61,461 nucleotides of DNA from an uncultured Pelagibacteraceae bacterium (GTDB taxonomy: Bacteria > Pseudomonadota > Alphaproteobacteria > Pelagibacterales > Pelagibacteraceae), in the NCBI GenBank assembly GCA_902603925.1, contig CACKWQ010000004.1, positions 1 through 61,461 of the forward strand, read 5' to 3'. A program made the position numbers and the translations under genes. The notes below the pieces were generated by a model that had not been told where the DNA came from, did no database searches, and was given only the letters and a program-made list of their open reading frames with translations. Below are positions 35,377 to 44,033 of this stretch, piece after piece; position 1 is the first letter of the stretch, and each line of letters opens with the position of its first letter.

Positions 35377-38118
35377 TTAATTAGCATCTATATCCTTACA
35401 ATCGACAGCATGCATAAATATTTTTTTTCCAAAGCTACTTCTAATTATTTTGAATTCAAGACGATTAAGATTTCTCTTGTAACCCTCTCGTTTTTTTATT
35501 TTTTCTGTTAAATCATCTTCTTTTACATAAATCTTATTAGTTCTATATGAATATTCCTCTAAGTACCTGTCATCAAATACAATATAACCACCTCCTGGAG
35601 TCTTAGTATGGTTTAATTTAGCGTGCCAAAATGTTCCTTTATAAATACCGTTAATCATTGCTAAAGTTCTCTTAGTAGCAAAAGTATCTTCGAATTCATC
35701 CATTTCAGAATGAATTTTTTCAAATAATTTTTTTATTACTTCTAGCTCTTTTCTTCCTTTCCATTCAACTTGCAATGTTCTCATTTCATAAAAGCATTTA
35801 CCGATTGTAGTTTTAACGGTGTATCTATCAACTAAACCTAGGTTTTTATAAAATTCGTAGTTTTCAAAAGTTTTTTTTATATATTTAAAAGTATTTTCAA
35901 AATCTAGTTCTTTACAAAATTTTCTGCCCGTTCTTTGATAAAAAGATAAAATTCTCATTACCGCTTTTCTTTTAGCTTGTTCACCAATGCTTGTTTGATC
36001 ATTTTCAATTAGATTTCTAAGTCTAAGTATTGCATTTTCTAACTCTTCGTCAATTTCATTCACATATTGTTTTGCTATTATAAAATTTTCAATATCACCA
36101 AATCTATCGGGATATAATTCAATGTTTTCTTTAGCTACTCTTTTAGCTTTTTCTAGATCTTGTAATTTTAATAAAGCAGTTGCATAAAATGTTCTTAAAT
36201 TTGGATAATTTGGCTGTAAATTTATTGCTTTCTCATATAATTCTATAGATGCAGCATGGCTTCGCTCAGAAGCTTGAAAAGTAGCTTCTATTCTATAAAT
36301 CTCACAATAATCAGGATGTGTTTTCTTCAAATTATTTAAAGTTTCTTGAATTTCCTTATCAATCATCTCAATATTTTTTTTATCTTTTTGACTTAAGTGT
36401 GATTTTGAATATTCAATTCCTTTTAATAATCCCATTTTTTTTTTTATTTTAGTATTTATATCTTTTAGTTTTGATGCTGCAAACTTATCCGACTCTTTTC
36501 TAACAAGCAAAGTATCCCATACTGGTCTTAGCTCCTCCATTCTATTAATATTTATTTCCATGAAATAAGCACTGGCTTTAATTTGTGTGAATTTTAAAAA
36601 AATTTCTTCTTTCAATTCTTTATTTTCAAAAAATTTATTATTTTTTAAAAAAGGGATTATTTCCTTTCTAATATTGAAATAGCTGGTTTCACTCTTCGTG
36701 AAGTGTGAATAAATAAAGTTTTTTGAAATTAAATCTCTTAAACATGGTGAAATTTCATTAGGTGGTATTGTTTCTGCTATCATGCTTATTTCAGATAAAT
36801 TTAATTCTCTATTGAAATAATAAATATACTCTAAAATCTGTTTTGATTTTTCACTTAATGTCTCAAAAACATTTAAATAACAGAAATTTAATAGATCCTT
36901 ATTATCTTTAAAAGCTTCCTCTATAGTTTTACCTCCAGAAACTGCTCCTAAAGATAGTTTAATATGTAAGGGATTGTTGTTTCTTTTTTTTATACATTCT
37001 TTTTTTGTTTTTTCATCTAATTCAGTATGGAGATGTTGTAAATCATAAAAGTTTATAAGTTTTCTAAAATAATCTAAGGCCTCTTTGTCTTTAAAAGCAC
37101 CTACTTTAATTGCCATAGAGTTATTGACAGGAATTCTAGATGTAATAATCACTTTACTTTCATGATCCGCCTCTGCAAATAAATCAAGGAATTTATTTAT
37201 ATTATCATCCAAAACAGTCTCCAAATTATCAAGAATAAGTAAAACTTTATTATCTTCTAAATACCTAATTAGATTAATTATGGGATCTTTATCAAAAGAA
37301 CCAATCTTTAGCGATTCAAGTAAAAATTTATCTGAAGTGTTTATATCATTTTTGATTTGTCTTACTTCTCCAAGAGAAAATTTTTCTGTTTTGAAAGTAT
37401 GGTACCAAATTACATCATACTTATCCTCCATGCTTATTTCATACGCTTTTTTAATAGCTGTTGCAGTTTTTCCCGTACCAGCATCACCAACAAAAGATAA
37501 TACTGGATAATTATTTAAAACTTTATTAATTCTTTGATTTAACTCTAATCTTTCAATGTATCCTGTCTCATTAGTATCTGGTCTTGGTAAGTTGTTATTT
37601 TTAAACCTATCATCATCTTCAAATTCATATACATCCTCAAAAGTTTTTTTCTTTAAAGTCTCAATTTGAGATATAGTTGTGGAAAAAATAGATAAGTTAT
37701 TTTTTATGATTTTATCAATAAATTCATCAATTATATCTAGTTCAGTAGCAAGAAGTATTCTGCCATGTACCGAAAGATCTCTGACTGGTTTTATTGCAAT
37801 TAGATCTGCTAATGCTTGATCTATATCTATAAAAGACTTTTGACTTAGAATTTTTTTTTTTGACTTAATTACTTGTAAAGAAGTTCCATAATCAAAGTTC
37901 TCAATAATATCTATATCTTTAACCTCATCTAAAATATTTAGATTTTCTTTAGACTCTTTCACAATTCTTTCTTGAATTTTTTTTAATATTTTTTCATCAA
38001 TTAAATCTTTAAGATTTACAAAAGGTAATATTTTATCTTTTATAATATTTCTTAAGTCTATCTCTATAGCTCTTGAAATTAATGCACATCTTTGATCAGC
38101 TGGAATTTTATATGGCAT
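35377..38118 (-). CDS. HEPN-like STAND NTPase with TPR repeats (putative defence protein)
   Basis: This 913-residue protein has three parts. The N-terminal helical region (about 1-140) contains RDLSVH at 113-118, matching the R-x4-H motif of HEPN ribonuclease domains, here after a Swt1-like context. The middle (about 185-530) is a STAND/NB-ARC ATPase: Walker A GDAGTGKT at 211-218, Walker B VLLILDN at 292-298, KVIITSR at 322-328, and NNPLHIKL at 381-388. The last third has TPR-like helices (about 620-710) and an unassigned C-terminus. This is the layout of Avs and other STAND sensors, in which the TPR end recognises a target and the N-terminal effector is released. It is three bases downstream of the DUF3883 nuclease gene. 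The domain reading is from motifs by eye. Confidence 0.75.
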   Translation of the reverse strand: MPYKIPADQRCALISRAIEIDLRNIIKDKILPFVNLKDLIDEKILKKIQERIVKESKENLNILDEVKDIDIIENFDYGTSLQVIKSKKKILSQKSFIDIDQALADLIAIKPVRDLSVHGRILLATELDIIDEFIDKIIKNNLSIFSTTISQIETLKKKTFEDVYEFEDDDRFKNNNLPRPDTNETGYIERLELNQRINKVLNNYPVLSFVGDAGTGKTATAIKKAYEISMEDKYDVIWYHTFKTEKFSLGEVRQIKNDINTSDKFLLESLKIGSFDKDPIINLIRYLEDNKVLLILDNLETVLDDNINKFLDLFAEADHESKVIITSRIPVNNSMAIKVGAFKDKEALDYFRKLINFYDLQHLHTELDEKTKKECIKKRNNNPLHIKLSLGAVSGGKTIEEAFKDNKDLLNFCYLNVFETLSEKSKQILEYIYYFNRELNLSEISMIAETIPPNEISPCLRDLISKNFIYSHFTKSETSYFNIRKEIIPFLKNNKFFENKELKEEIFLKFTQIKASAYFMEININRMEELRPVWDTLLVRKESDKFAASKLKDINTKIKKKMGLLKGIEYSKSHLSQKDKKNIEMIDKEIQETLNNLKKTHPDYCEIYRIEATFQASERSHAASIELYEKAINLQPNYPNLRTFYATALLKLQDLEKAKRVAKENIELYPDRFGDIENFIIAKQYVNEIDEELENAILRLRNLIENDQTSIGEQAKRKAVMRILSFYQRTGRKFCKELDFENTFKYIKKTFENYEFYKNLGLVDRYTVKTTIGKCFYEMRTLQVEWKGRKELEVIKKLFEKIHSEMDEFEDTFATKRTLAMINGIYKGTFWHAKLNHTKTPGGGYIVFDDRYLEEYSYRTNKIYVKEDDLTEKIKKREGYKRNLNRLEFKIIRSSFGKKIFMHAVDCKDIDAN

Positions 38119-38121
38119 TTT

Positions 38122-39264
38122 TTATATACTATAATAGTAGTTTATAGGTTCAAGATCACTATCTTTTAAATTCCAATTATAAATTTCCTTTATTTTACCT
38201 AGACTAGCTTTTGGAGGGTCTTTTGATCTGTCCAAATGAATTCCTGAAACTATTATTAAAGCTGAATATGGAAAATTTTTTTTTGCAAATTTTACTTCAT
38301 TCTTTGTAAGAATAACTTTTTCATCTGACCCTGTAGTACCCTTAATCTCTGCATTAATCTTTTTTCCTGGCTTTGTTAAAAATAAGTCAAAACCCTTGTC
38401 TTTTTTAGCACTTACATCATTTATAACCCATCCTTCCTTTTCCATTTTATCAGAATATTTTTTCATTGCATAATTTTCAATAATTTTTTTTTCTTTATGA
38501 CTTAAACCAAATCCTTGTCCTGATTTTTTCTTGGATTTTTTTAGATCTTTAATACTAGAATCATTATTTTCATTAAATAATTCAATATCTGAAATATTTA
38601 TATTTTGATGTTTTTTTATTTGATTTATTATGAAGTGCGCCGCTTTTATAGGCAATGGAAGAAGGTAAACTAAATTATGTTTTAAATTACGGTCATAAAT
38701 CCAATTTTTTTCTGTTTTAAATTTATTTAAGTTTCTTATAAATTCTTTGTTAATTTGAAATGGTTCAATATCAACATAATTTAATTTAACCATTCTACCT
38801 TCATTCATCCATGGTAAAGATTTTGAAAATTCTTTTGGTCTAACAAAATTATTATGAGCATTTTGTTTTACGACAGATATGCATTTTATAGTACCTTTAT
38901 AACGTGAAAATATAATATCTCCTTTTTTTAAATATTTAATTGTCTCCCAATGGAAAAGTTTTTTTTTCTTAGAATTATAATAAGGCGCCCACAAATATCC
39001 CTCTCTTCTTTCAACTTGAAATGTTTTATTTTGAGAAACCCAATAAAATCTATTTTTGAAGGATGTTAAACCCCATTCTTCGTTCTTATTCTCTGTTTTA
39101 AAAAAAATTGTTGGATTGTTTTCGAGAGTTTTGTTAATTTTATCAATTAATTTAGGACTTCGTATTTTATTTATATTATATACATTTTTGATAATATTAT
39201 TTTTAGTGGATATACCATTTTCATTTTTTAATATTTTAATGATATCTTGAATAATAAAATCCAT
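38122..39264 (-). CDS. EVE-like and DUF3883 nuclease (putative modification-dependent restriction enzyme)
   Basis: This 380-residue protein starts with a winged-helix-like region (1-70). Next comes a PUA/EVE-like segment (about 85-175) with LWAPYYN, FHWETIKYLKKGDIIFSRYKGTIKCISVV, a pattern of readers of modified bases. The C-terminus (about 255-350) is DUF3883, a PD-(D/E)xK-type nuclease: Asp293 in KGFDLFLT, then Glu306 and Lys308 in AEIKGTT. Similar fusions act as type IV restriction enzymes against modified phage DNA. The gene lies just upstream of the STAND ATPase gene with a three-base gap, so the two are likely one system. The call rests on motifs and family knowledge. Confidence 0.75.
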   Translation of the reverse strand: MDFIIQDIIKILKNENGISTKNNIIKNVYNINKIRSPKLIDKINKTLENNPTIFFKTENKNEEWGLTSFKNRFYWVSQNKTFQVERREGYLWAPYYNSKKKKLFHWETIKYLKKGDIIFSRYKGTIKCISVVKQNAHNNFVRPKEFSKSLPWMNEGRMVKLNYVDIEPFQINKEFIRNLNKFKTEKNWIYDRNLKHNLVYLLPLPIKAAHFIINQIKKHQNINISDIELFNENNDSSIKDLKKSKKKSGQGFGLSHKEKKIIENYAMKKYSDKMEKEGWVINDVSAKKDKGFDLFLTKPGKKINAEIKGTTGSDEKVILTKNEVKFAKKNFPYSALIIVSGIHLDRSKDPPKASLGKIKEIYNWNLKDSDLEPINYYYSI

Positions 39265-39322
39265 TTTATTTAATCTGTTTAGTGCAAATAATATTTTTTT
39301 TCACTTATCACTAATATTTATA

Positions 39323-40714
39323 TTAATTTCTATTTTTGAACATTACAAAACAAGGTTTTCCCTCTATATCAAGTTTAATAACTTTAAATACTGCCACAAA
39401 TTCATTATTACAATTTATATCGGGATGGTTTGCAATAATTAATCCGCCTTTTAGTTTTCCTGAATTTTTTGAAAAACTATACCATTTTGGTCTTGATTTA
39501 AGATGATAAGAAAGATTTCCAGCCACCCACTCATCTCCAATAACTGACTCTAATTCAAATTCCCCTTTAGAATATTTTTCCCATTCTTCATTTATGATTT
39601 TCGCGATTTTTTTTCCTTGATAGTCTGTCCTTTTGTCAGTTTTTGTTATTGATATATATGCATATGCAAACGGCGAAAAAGTAAATAACATTAAAAAAGC
39701 AACTAAAAAACTTTTCAAGTTATTTGTTTTAATTGAAGATTGAGAAACATAAACAAAAAATAAACCAAAAAAAATATAAAAAGGTGTCATCCACATAGTC
39801 CTAATTTTAATTCCAAGAACTAAGGATGTAAGCAAAATTAGAATAAAAGGTAAAAAATTTATAATTAACAAAAACACAAAATTTTTATCTTTATAATTTA
39901 AATTTAATCTAAATTTTTTATTTATAAAATAAAACATTATAAAAAATGGAATTAATATGCCGAACTGTTTTAAAAAAAATATAATCGGAAGGACAAAATG
40001 GTTTAATAACTTCTTATCTTCAGAACCTGTTCTATGAATACCATACTTTAATGTGATAAAATCATTTTCCATGATCCAATTTAAGTGTGGATAGAACATT
40101 AATAAAAAAGGTATAAGTGAATATAGGAATTTAAAATTTAATTTATTTATATTATTAAAATAGAAGCAAATAAAAGTAATTGTAATTAATATATATATAA
40201 ATAAATAATGACTAAGTAATCCAAAAGCTGAAAAGGTTCCAAGTAAAAACCAGTCTAAAATTTTATTGTTTTTAATCCCTTTCCAACAAAAGTATACTGA
40301 AAGCGCCCAAAAAGGAATTTCTGCGACATAAACATTAAACTCAGGCGATGTATAATTGTAAAAATATATTCCCTCTAATAACAAAACAGAAATTAGAGAA
40401 AATGCTTTTTTTGAAAATAGATCGCTTGAAAAATTATAAATCACATAAAAACATATAATTAAACAAATTTGACTTAAAAAATAATACGCCCAATCATTAG
40501 GTCCAAATATTTGATAGAATATCTCAACCATAACTGCGCTCATTGGAGGATGTTTATTAAAGCCCCAATCTAAATTACTCCCCCATGCAAGGGCTTCTAT
40601 AGTATCAAGTGGTAAATTATTATTTGTTAAAGATGGAATCACCGTCCAAATAATTAAGTGTGTTATTAAAAAAACATAAAAATAATTATTTATATTTTTA
40701 TTATTTAAGGCCAT
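39323..40714 (-). CDS. ArnT/PMT-type (GT39) glycosyltransferase
   Basis: This 463-residue membrane protein has about eleven helices. The first external loop carries LDTIEALAWGSNLDWGFNKHPPMSAVMVEIFYQIFG, which matches the acidic catalytic loop of PMT_2/ArnT-type enzymes. These take a sugar from a polyprenyl-phosphate donor and add it to lipid A, protein or another glycan in the periplasm. The GT2 enzyme at 34379 would be a suitable donor-maker. It starts 46 bases from the divergent dksA. Confidence 0.8.
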   Translation of the reverse strand: MALNNKNINNYFYVFLITHLIIWTVIPSLTNNNLPLDTIEALAWGSNLDWGFNKHPPMSAVMVEIFYQIFGPNDWAYYFLSQICLIICFYVIYNFSSDLFSKKAFSLISVLLLEGIYFYNYTSPEFNVYVAEIPFWALSVYFCWKGIKNNKILDWFLLGTFSAFGLLSHYLFIYILITITFICFYFNNINKLNFKFLYSLIPFLLMFYPHLNWIMENDFITLKYGIHRTGSEDKKLLNHFVLPIIFFLKQFGILIPFFIMFYFINKKFRLNLNYKDKNFVFLLIINFLPFILILLTSLVLGIKIRTMWMTPFYIFFGLFFVYVSQSSIKTNNLKSFLVAFLMLFTFSPFAYAYISITKTDKRTDYQGKKIAKIINEEWEKYSKGEFELESVIGDEWVAGNLSYHLKSRPKWYSFSKNSGKLKGGLIIANHPDINCNNEFVAVFKVIKLDIEGKPCFVMFKNRN

Positions 40715-40760
40715 TTATCTTAATTTATACAATTAATGGTTTCTTGACACCAATTAATTC

Positions 40761-41210
40761 ATGAATATATTCACCGAACTTAAATATTTGAGAATGGTAA
40801 AAATCTCTAAAACATATATTCCGAAAGAAACTGAAAAATACATGTGTGCAAAACATCTTGCATTCTTCAAAAAAAAATTACTTGATTGGAAAACAGATTT
40901 AAAAAGAAGCAGTAATGAGGCATTATTTAACAGTTCTCTCGATGATAACAGCACTTCTGCAGACATTGTTGATCAGGCTTCGTCATACACAGAAAAAAAT
41001 GTTGAAATGAGAGCAATCAATAGACAAATTAAACTGATTACAAAAATCGACTCTGCTTTAAAGAAGATTCAAGATGGTACTTATGGTTTTTGTGAAGATA
41101 CAGGTGAACCAATAGGTTTAAAAAGATTAATGGCTAGACCTGTTGCAACTTTATGTATTGCTGCACAAGAAAAACACGAAAAAGAGGAAAAAGTTTACGC
41201 TGATGATTAA
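40761..41210 (+). CDS. dksA: RNA polymerase-binding transcription factor DksA
   Basis: DksA binds the secondary channel of RNA polymerase and, with ppGpp, adjusts transcription of stable RNA and amino acid genes. The 149-residue frame (138 from the ATG at 40794, MVKISK) has the coiled-coil region with acidic tip residues (SADIVDQAS) and the C-terminal globular part. Only two of the four zinc-finger cysteines remain (GFCEDTGEPIGLKRLMARPVATLCIAAQEKHE). This degenerate finger is common in alphaproteobacterial DksA. It abuts the convergent GST gene. Confidence 0.92.
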   Translation: MNIFTELKYLRMVKISKTYIPKETEKYMCAKHLAFFKKKLLDWKTDLKRSSNEALFNSSLDDNSTSADIVDQASSYTEKNVEMRAINRQIKLITKIDSALKKIQDGTYGFCEDTGEPIGLKRLMARPVATLCIAAQEKHEKEEKVYADD

Positions 41211-41828
41211 TTAGGGTTTAGGAATCTTTCCAGCCCCCATAAAATTATATCCTTTTACAACTGCATCTCTTTCAGCAATATTCATGTACCACTTAGACAA
41301 GCTTTCGAATTTACCTAATCCAATATCATGCCATTCATGTCTTGCTATCCATGGCCATGTAGCGATATCTGCAATTGTATATCTTTCACCGGCAAGGTAT
41401 TTTGATTTAGACAATCTATCATTTAGTCTTTGATATAAATCTTTTGTGATTTTGTAATATCTATCTTCACCGTACTTACTTTTGCCTTTATTAAATTTAT
41501 AAAATGAATGATACTGACCGATCATTGGTCCTACTAATCCCATTTGAGCCATTAACCACTGATTAATATTAACTTTATTATCTAAATCATAAAACTTTTT
41601 ACTTTTTTCAGCTAAGTAAATTAAGATTGCTCCAGAACCAAACACGCTCTTTATATCATCTTTAATGACGGGTATTTTGCTAAATGGGCTAATTTCTATA
41701 AATTTTGGATCAAATTGATCTCCTTTACCTAGGTCGACAGCAGTAACTTTGTAAGGAAATTCTATTTCCTCCAACATTATACTTATTTTTTTTCCATTTG
41801 GTGTGTCAGACGCAAATAATTCAATCAC
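41211..41828 (-). CDS. Glutathione S-transferase (YfcG/Nu-like)
   Basis: This 205-residue protein has a thioredoxin-like N-terminal domain (IELFASDTPNGKKISIMLEE, ISPFSKIPVIKDD) and a helical C-terminal domain with YTIADIATWPW. The TPNG motif is typical of YfcG-type enzymes with glutathione-disulfide activity. It is the last gene of the proteorhodopsin, ferredoxin, ferredoxin reductase operon and overlaps the reductase gene by eight bases. It may help keep thiol balance under light, though this is inference. Confidence 0.88.
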   Translation of the reverse strand: MIELFASDTPNGKKISIMLEEIEFPYKVTAVDLGKGDQFDPKFIEISPFSKIPVIKDDIKSVFGSGAILIYLAEKSKKFYDLDNKVNINQWLMAQMGLVGPMIGQYHSFYKFNKGKSKYGEDRYYKITKDLYQRLNDRLSKSKYLAGERYTIADIATWPWIARHEWHDIGLGKFESLSKWYMNIAERDAVVKGYNFMGAGKIPKP

Positions 41829-42840
41829 TTTTTACACCCAGTCTTTCCTTTATTTTTTTTGATGATGTTGTAAATTCAAATCTATATTTTTCATTGGGTC
41901 TAGCTAACTTAAAACAAGCACGTGCGGCAAGCGCACCTTCATGAAATCCTGATAAAATTAACTTTAACTTTCCAGGATAATTACAAATATCTCCGATGGC
42001 GTAAATTCCTTTTTGATTTGTCTCGAATTTTTCTGTATCAACTTCTACTGTTTTCTTATTTAAATTCAGTCCCCAATTGGCAATTGGACCAAGTTGCATA
42101 ATTAATCCAAAAAATCCTAATACATAATCAGATTTAAGATTTTTTATTTCCTTGTTTTCGTGTTCAATATCTATACTTTCTAAAATGCCATTACCTTTAA
42201 CAGTTTTTAACTGATATTTTGTAAATAATTTGATTTTACCAGATTTTTTAAGCTCATACACTTTATCTAAAGTTGCCTGTGCGCCTCTAAATTCATCTCT
42301 TCTATGAATTAAATTTACCTTTGAATTTTTTGATAATTCTACAGCCCAATCAAGAGCACTATCTCCTCCCCCAAAGATTGAAACAGTTTTGCCTTCAAAT
42401 ATTTTTTTATTTTTAATTGAATAAAAAATTGATTTATCCTCAAATTGTTTGCATTCCTTTGGCGAAAATTTTCTAGGTTCAAAAGATCCTACTCCACCAG
42501 CTATAATTACATTTGGAGTTAAAAAGATTTTCCCTTTGTTAGTTTTAACCTCCCAATTTCCATCATTTTTTTTTAGTTCATCGACTCTTTCGCCTAAATG
42601 GAAATTAATATTAAAAGGTTTTAATTGATCTAATAAATTTTTTGTCAGTTCTTCTCCAGTACATTCAGGAATTGCTGGAATATCGTATATAGGTTTATCT
42701 GGATAAAGCTCAATACATTGACCACCTACCTTATCAAGGTTATCAACTATTTCACAATCTAATCCAATAATTTTAAGTTGATGAGCTGTGAATAATCCTG
42801 TTGGACCTGCTCCTATAATTAACGCGTCTGTCTTTCTCAT
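41821..42840 (-). CDS. Ferredoxin-NADP reductase, thioredoxin reductase-like
   Basis: This 339-residue flavoprotein has the FAD motif ALIIGAGPTGLFTAHQL and the NADPH motif SIFGGGDSALDWAVEL. The thioredoxin reductase CxxC pair is absent, which marks the ferredoxin-NADP reductase type. The C-terminal GIYAIGDICNYPGKLKLILSGFHEGALAA is also typical. It would exchange electrons between the ferredoxin encoded next to it and NADPH. Its start touches the ferredoxin stop, so the two are translated as a pair. Confidence 0.92.
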   Translation of the reverse strand: MRKTDALIIGAGPTGLFTAHQLKIIGLDCEIVDNLDKVGGQCIELYPDKPIYDIPAIPECTGEELTKNLLDQLKPFNINFHLGERVDELKKNDGNWEVKTNKGKIFLTPNVIIAGGVGSFEPRKFSPKECKQFEDKSIFYSIKNKKIFEGKTVSIFGGGDSALDWAVELSKNSKVNLIHRRDEFRGAQATLDKVYELKKSGKIKLFTKYQLKTVKGNGILESIDIEHENKEIKNLKSDYVLGFFGLIMQLGPIANWGLNLNKKTVEVDTEKFETNQKGIYAIGDICNYPGKLKLILSGFHEGALAARACFKLARPNEKYRFEFTTSSKKIKERLGVKSD

Positions 42841-43160
42841 TAAATTTGTTTTGTGGGAAGGTGTACTATTAAACCATCAATTTCATCTGATACTGTAATC
42901 TGACAGCTTAATCTGCTGTTTTTTTTTGGTTCAAACGCTTGATCCAACATATCATCCTCACCTTCATTTTTTTTATTTACTCTATCAAACCAATCTTCTT
43001 TGACATAAACATGGCAAGTTGCACAGGCCATACCCCCACCACAATCTGCATCAATTCCTGGAATGTTGTTTTGAACAGCTCCTTCCATAACTGTTAAACC
43101 ATTCTCAACTTCAATAGTGTGAGGTTTTCCAGAATGCTCGATATATGTGATTTTAGCCAT
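42840..43160 (-). CDS. [2Fe-2S] ferredoxin
   Basis: This 106-residue protein is an adrenodoxin-type ferredoxin. The cluster ligands are visible in [17 protein letters not shown] (C-x5-C-x2-C) and a fourth cysteine in [15 protein letters not shown]. It transfers single electrons to or from the adjacent reductase. It follows proteorhodopsin after a short gap containing a terminator-like hairpin, so its expression relative to proteorhodopsin is probably reduced. Confidence 0.95.
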   Translation of the reverse strand: MAKITYIEHSGKPHTIEVENGLTVMEGAVQNNIPGIDADCGGGMACATCHVYVKEDWFDRVNKKNEGEDDMLDQAFEPKKNSRLSCQITVSDEIDGLIVHLPTKQI

Positions 43161-43177
43161 AGACTTTATATAGGGGT

Positions 43178-43214
43178 AAAAAAAAATAGGGCAAGTACAA
43201 AACTTGCCCTATTT
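43178..43214 (-). terminator. Intercistronic terminator after proteorhodopsin
   Basis: On the minus strand AAATAGGGCAAGT and ACTTGCCCTATTT form a 13-base-pair stem with a five-base loop, followed by a run of T residues. It lies between the proteorhodopsin stop and the ferredoxin start, so it should leave most transcripts as proteorhodopsin alone. Confidence 0.85.
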
Positions 43215-43235
43215 ATAAGTTTAATTATCTTTTAA

Positions 43236-44006
43236 TTAAGCTCTGCTCTTAGAAGAGTTTGCAACTGCACATGACCAGATGATTAGACCAAAAGCGATCT
43301 TGTTCACAAAGTCAGCTAAGTTGTAAATCACGTTCAAAGAGTTCGCATCTATTCCACCAGTTAGATATCCAAATACATATCCAAGTGGGTAGATAGCCCA
43401 ACCAACAGTAACGATCATTCTCAATGCGCTGAACGCAGTAACAAGAGACTTGTTACCTGATTTAGCCATTGATTTACCTGCTTCACCGGAAAATATTTCA
43501 TAAAGAATATAAATCCATCCAGCCATACCGATTATAAAACCAAGCATCGCGTTGATGAATCCAGCTTCTCCAGCATATCCACCTACAAGCATAACGATAG
43601 ATCCAATTAATATTCTCCAGAATATTCCAGTTGGAACTTTTCTTACTGCTGCAAGAATTAAGTAAAACTCAACTAGCTGTAAAGGTACAGTAATTAACCA
43701 GTCTATATATCTGTAAACAGTAGGTGTATCACCTGTTTCAACCCAAACTGCTCTCATGTACATATAGTGAATGAATGCTATACCAGTAACTAGTCCAGCT
43801 ACGTTTACTGATTTTCTCCACTGAGTGCTAACATTAGCTTGCTCCATAAAGAAAAATGCAGTAGCTGCTAACATGCCCATTGAAATTAGCCAAAATGAAA
43901 TACCTACGAAATCATCAGTAGCTAAAAAGACTTCAGCAGCATTAGCAGTCGACGAAACTCCAATTAGAGCTATCGCAGCGAATGCTAACGTTTTTAATGT
44001 TCTCAT
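43236..44006 (-). CDS. Proteorhodopsin, Q-type (blue-absorbing) proton pump
   Basis: This seven-helix retinal protein pumps protons outward in light. From ATG 44006 it has 256 residues with a signal peptide ending TANAA. Key residues are His80, the proton acceptor Asp102 in YRYIDWLITVPL, Gln110 at the spectral tuning site, the proton donor Glu113, and the retinal lysine Lys236 in LADFVNKIAFG. Gln at the tuning site predicts blue light absorption, as in open-ocean forms. The frame opens at 44021, but the ribosome site AGGGAG lies between that ATG and 44006, which favours the inner start. Confidence 0.97.
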   Translation of the reverse strand: MRTLKTLAFAAIALIGVSSTANAAEVFLATDDFVGISFWLISMGMLAATAFFFMEQANVSTQWRKSVNVAGLVTGIAFIHYMYMRAVWVETGDTPTVYRYIDWLITVPLQLVEFYLILAAVRKVPTGIFWRILIGSIVMLVGGYAGEAGFINAMLGFIIGMAGWIYILYEIFSGEAGKSMAKSGNKSLVTAFSALRMIVTVGWAIYPLGYVFGYLTGGIDANSLNVIYNLADFVNKIAFGLIIWSCAVANSSKSRA

Positions 44007-44012
44007 AAAAAA

Positions 44013-44018
44013 CTCCCT
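44013..44018 (-). promoter_or_regulatory. Ribosome binding site of proteorhodopsin
   Basis: AGGGAG on the minus strand lies six bases before the ATG at 44006. It overlaps codons 1-2 of the alternative start at 44021 and so identifies 44006 as the true start. Confidence 0.7.
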
Positions 44019-44033
44019 CATAGTTAGTTTTTA

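Noticed and set aside
35377..39264. Prophage or transposon origin of the STAND-nuclease module.
   Set aside because: No integrase, transposase, inverted ends or tRNA attachment site is visible nearby.
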